Source of the DNA: Bacteroidota bacterium | GTDB lineage: Bacteria > Bacteroidota > Bacteroidia > Bacteroidales > GCA-2748055 | DNA length: 6,569 nt | Reading direction: 5' to 3' | NCBI GenBank assembly: GCA_024244665.1 | Contig: JAAEOI010000143.1 | Location: forward strand, 1 to 6,569 | Program-made: the position numbers and the translations under genes | Shown: piece after piece, positions 3,861-6,569 of the stretch | Numbering within the stretch: position 1 is the first letter of the stretch | How the letters are laid out: each line of letters begins with the position of its first letter | The notes under the pieces: model-generated | The model's input: the letters and a program-made list of their open reading frames with translations, nothing else | Told to the model about the DNA's origin: nothing | The model's database searches: none

Positions 3861-6569
3861 AACCTTTCATTTTCAATTCGATCATACATCCTCCGGTCGA
3901 ATGCATCTCCAGTGAGGCCCCAATCCTTTTGGCCCGCATCTTCATATTTCTGAGACCATTGCCCCCCTTAATAGCATCCGGATCATAGCCCTTGCCATTA
4001 TCAGAAACACGCAGGCGAAAACCGGAAGCACTGTTGTCAATACTGATCTCCACCCGACTGGCACCAGAATGTTTGACAATGTTGTGAATGGCCTCTTTGA
4101 AAATATAGTAAAGGTTCTGTCTCACCTCCACATGCAAGGCCCTCTTGCTTTCCAATCCTTTGTGCACAAAGGAAACGCTGATGTCCTTTTCAGACAGGAG
4201 CGTGTGGGTTAAATCCTGCATGCGGCTTAAGAAATCGGCAAGGGAATCATTTCTGGCATCGATGGACCACACAATATCACTCATGGTAGAGATGGTGTCG
4301 CGGCTCAGTTCGCTGATCTTTTCGGTCGATTGCATGATCCTCTCCAGCTTACTCTGGCCAATAATCTGCTGCGAATGTACAGAGATGCGGGTCAGAGCCG
4401 AACCTACATCATCATGAAGATCGCTTGCAATGCGGGTTCTCAGCCGCTCTATCTCCCTTACCCTTTTTATTTGGTAGAGGTGAATAGCATAGAAAGTCAT
4501 CAAAAGCGCTACAATCAACAAGCCCCGGAACCACCATTTCTGCCAGAACGGAGGATTGATGATCACTCCAATGCTAATCTCATCACTACTCCATCTTCCA
4601 TCACCATTGGTCCCCCGTGCCCGGAAAAGATAGTCGCCCGGATCAATCTTGGTATAACTGGCAAAATTTCGCTGCCCCGATGCGATCCATTCCTTATCAA
4701 TCCCTTCCATCTTATACATGAATTCATTGTTACGGGTATTGGAAAAATCCATGGAAGCAAACTCAAAGGAGAAGAAATTCTGTCTGTAGGAAAGGGTTAT
4801 CTGCTCCATAGAGTTCAGCTCAATCCCCTCGTAAACCTGCTCATTGAGCAGAGAAAAGGAAGTGAGGGTCAGCGGAGGCTGAAAGGTGCTTTCATTGACA
4901 CTGTCGGGAAAAAAAAGCAGCAAGCCGCTGATGCCCCCATAAGCCAATAAGCCCTGTCTGAGCTCGAGGAAGGCTCCCGCATTGTACTCACTGCCCGGAA
5001 GTCCGTCGCGGTGGGTGAAATGTTTGAAAGCGCCATTGTTGGGATCATAGCTGGAAATACCTGCGTTGGTACTGATCCACTGTCTGCCTTTTCCGTCAGA
5101 CAGCACGCCATAGACCGAGCGGCTGGGAAGTAGCACATTCACGGGAGAACGGGTAAAACCAGCTCCGGGATCATCGGGATCAAAGGATGCCATTCCCCCG
5201 GAGGTCCCCACCCAGATCAACCTTGTAGTGCCGGTCTGCTCCTCAGAAATGGCATGCACAATGTTATCGGGAAGAGCGCTTGAGTCGGCAGGCTGTCCCG
5301 CATACCTGATAAAACCATCCCTCTCCCGGTCATACCTGTTTAATCCGGCCCCCCAGGTACCGACCCATATATCCCCCCGGCTATCCTTGAAAATGCGCAG
5401 CAGGTAATTGCCGGAAAGAGAGGCAGGATCGGCCACATCGTTTCTGTAACTCCTGTATGAATCCGTATCCGGAAAATAACAGACGATCCCTTCCCCTGAA
5501 GTGGCCATCCAGATTACCCCCTGCTCATCCACCAAAATCCCACTGATATCATCCATTCCAAAAGTCTCCTTCACTTCAATTCGTTCCCTGAAATGCCTCC
5601 ATTCCCCCGAACGGGGATCCAGTCTGTTCAATCCGCCTCCGGAAGTTGAGATCCACATCTTCCCATTCTGATCTTCTGCAATGCCACTAACTCTGTTACT
5701 ACTGATGCCATCGGGATCGCCCGGGCGGTGAGTGAACCAACTTACCCGGCCCGTTTGCGGATTGAAGCGGACCAGACCCGTGTTTTTTGTGCCCACCCAT
5801 AAGTTCTCTCTGCTGTCCTCAAAAATGGCATATACAGACAGGCCCTTTAACTGCTCCTTCAGTGCAAGAGCCGAGCCGGTGGGTTCAAACCTGAGCAAAC
5901 GGGGATTGAAAATATTCAAACCTCCGGCTCCCACCCATAATACATGTCCGCGGTCGGCAAAAACCGAGTAAACATTATCGGAAGCCAGCGAAGCCGTGGC
6001 TGTCGGATCATTTCCATACCTGTGAAAAAGCCCGGTCTCCGTATCATAGAGGTTGAGTCCGGCGGCAACCGTACCGATCCAGAGAGTCCCATCGCCCGGA
6101 CTCTCAATGGAGGTGATCTCATTGCTGCTCAAAGACCAGGCCTGGTCAGGATCGGATTGGTATCGCATGAAACAATTCCCTGCACTGTCGTAACGGTTCA
6201 ATCCACCTCCCAGGGTCCCGATCCACATCTGTCCATCCGGATCCTCCCGAAGAGAAGTGATCCGGTTGCTGCTGATGGAAGCCGGATCCTCAGGGTCAAA
6301 CACAAAATGCTCAAAAACCGGTGTCCCCTCCAACCCTGTCCTGCACCTCCAGAGTCCGTTCCAGGTCCCGATCCAAAGCCTTCCCCCGGCATCAACACAG
6401 AGTTTCCGTACAAAATCGCCCGGAAAGCCCTGATTCGCATCCTCCAGCTGCCTGAACCTTTGAAAAGTGCCTGTCTGCGGATCCAGTACATTCAGTCCGC
6501 CACCCCAGACTCCCACCCAGATCATCCCAGAAGAATCCCTTGCCAGAGAGGCCGGCCGGGTTCCGCTAA
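3856..6569 (-). CDS. Two-component regulator propeller sensor histidine kinase, N-terminus outside window
   Basis: About 903 residues are visible. The frame stays open to the right edge through 14 codons before the Met at 6525, so that Met is internal and the signal peptide and first blades are missing. Numbering below takes that Met as 1. Residues 1 to about 540 are some twelve propeller repeats of the form G-x-(L/I/M)-W-(V/I)-G-T-x-x-G-G-L-N, expected to be a periplasmic ligand-sensing pair of beta-propellers. A Y_Y_Y domain follows (about 601-655, MYKMEGIDKEW, then GDYLFRARGTNGDG), then one membrane helix (about 664-684, WWFRGLLIVALLMTFYAI). The cytoplasmic kinase has a HisKA_3 box with His704 in DLHDDVGS and an HATPase domain with Asn815 (KEAIHNIVKHSG), DNGKG at 842-846 and GNGLRNMKMRAKRIG. 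It ends right after the HATPase: there is no fused receiver or AraC domain, unlike the hybrid systems common in Bacteroidota. The response regulator gene lies 59 bp downstream. Many relatives sense glycan fragments, but the ligand here is unknown. Confidence 0.93.
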   Translation of the reverse strand, partial: SGTRPASLARDSSGMIWVGVWGGGLNVLDPQTGTFQRFRQLEDANQGFPGDFVRKLCVDAGGRLWIGTWNGLWRCRTGLEGTPVFEHFVFDPEDPASISSNRITSLREDPDGQMWIGTLGGGLNRYDSAGNCFMRYQSDPDQAWSLSSNEITSIESPGDGTLWIGTVAAGLNLYDTETGLFHRYGNDPTATASLASDNVYSVFADRGHVLWVGAGGLNIFNPRLLRFEPTGSALALKEQLKGLSVYAIFEDSRENLWVGTKNTGLVRFNPQTGRVSWFTHRPGDPDGISSNRVSGIAEDQNGKMWISTSGGGLNRLDPRSGEWRHFRERIEVKETFGMDDISGILVDEQGVIWMATSGEGIVCYFPDTDSYRSYRNDVADPASLSGNYLLRIFKDSRGDIWVGTWGAGLNRYDRERDGFIRYAGQPADSSALPDNIVHAISEEQTGTTRLIWVGTSGGMASFDPDDPGAGFTRSPVNVLLPSRSVYGVLSDGKGRQWISTNAGISSYDPNNGAFKHFTHRDGLPGSEYNAGAFLELRQGLLAYGGISGLLLFFPDSVNESTFQPPLTLTSFSLLNEQVYEGIELNSMEQITLSYRQNFFSFEFASMDFSNTRNNEFMYKMEGIDKEWIASGQRNFASYTKIDPGDYLFRARGTNGDGRWSSDEISIGVIINPPFWQKWWFRGLLIVALLMTFYAIHLYQIKRVREIERLRTRIASDLHDDVGSALTRISVHSQQIIGQSKLERIMQSTEKISELSRDTISTMSDIVWSIDARNDSLADFLSRMQDLTHTLLSEKDISVSFVHKGLESKRALHVEVRQNLYYIFKEAIHNIVKHSGASRVEISIDNSASGFRLRVSDNGKGYDPDAIKGGNGLRNMKMRAKRIGASLEMHSTGGCMIELKMKGL
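4900..6569 (-). repeat. Tandem degenerate repeats encoding about twelve propeller blades
   Basis: The sensor region of the kinase gene consists of degenerate repeats, most about 120-160 bp long, each encoding one blade around a Trp-x-Gly/Ser-Thr core. At DNA level the cores are still similar: for example CCCACCCAGATCA occurs near 5207 and again near 6512 on the + strand, and variants such as CCGATCCA recur near 6076, 6219 and 6370. One blade (HVLWVGAGGLNIFN, around 5900-5950) lacks a residue or two of the core and may mark the junction between the two propellers. The last blade (GLLAYGGISGLLLFF) is the most diverged. A complete member of the family usually has about fourteen, so roughly two blades lie past the right edge. 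Confidence 0.8.

Noticed and set aside
4330..4950. 206-residue + strand open frame inside the kinase gene
   Set aside because: It is fully antisense to the membrane, Y_Y_Y and kinase segments, which have strong family motifs, and has no recognisable domain.
6523..6525. ATG at 6525 as the true start of the kinase
   Set aside because: The frame continues upstream to the window edge with propeller-like residues, and the Met sits inside the W-x-G blade core, so the gene is cut by the window edge.

Overview
The window looks like a piece of a Bacteroidota chromosome, probably Bacteroidales/Marinilabiliales-like. Three things suggest this: a sensor kinase built on two-component-regulator propeller (reg_prop) repeats with a Y_Y_Y domain; a lipoprotein whose lipid-attachment Cys is followed by an acidic Ser/Glu/Asp stretch, as in the surface-export signal of this phylum; and a LamG-like/OmpA fusion of a type common there. 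No taxonomic marker gene is present, so this placement is an inference from protein architecture.

Layout: the + strand carries only the 3' end of one gene (1-467), the C-terminal helix-turn-helix tail of a probable DNA helicase. It converges on a four-gene block on the - strand that fills the rest of the window. In transcription order, right to left, this block is: a large membrane sensor histidine kinase (3856 to beyond the right edge; N-terminus missing); a NarL/LuxR-type response regulator (3167-3796); an exported LamG-like + OmpA C-terminal protein (1871-3082); and a ZU5-like, cysteine-rich lipoprotein (498-1874). The last two overlap by ATGA and must be co-transcribed. The kinase-regulator gap is 59 bp. 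The regulator-OmpA gap is 84 bp and holds two inverted repeats.

How the genes may work together: the kinase reads a periplasmic signal through its propellers, phosphorylates the regulator at Asp55, and the regulator controls promoters. The simplest local target would be the adjacent envelope pair (a peptidoglycan-binding OmpA-like protein plus a lipoprotein), but no experiment or search backs this. The most interesting non-coding structure is the regulator-OmpA gap. There, an 8-bp perfect inverted repeat covers the Shine-Dalgarno-like sequence of the OmpA-family gene, with a 12-bp palindrome in its loop and a second 7-bp inverted repeat just upstream. No RNA gene, CRISPR array, insertion sequence or phage gene was seen. 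I did not find a clearly new defence or mobile system here.
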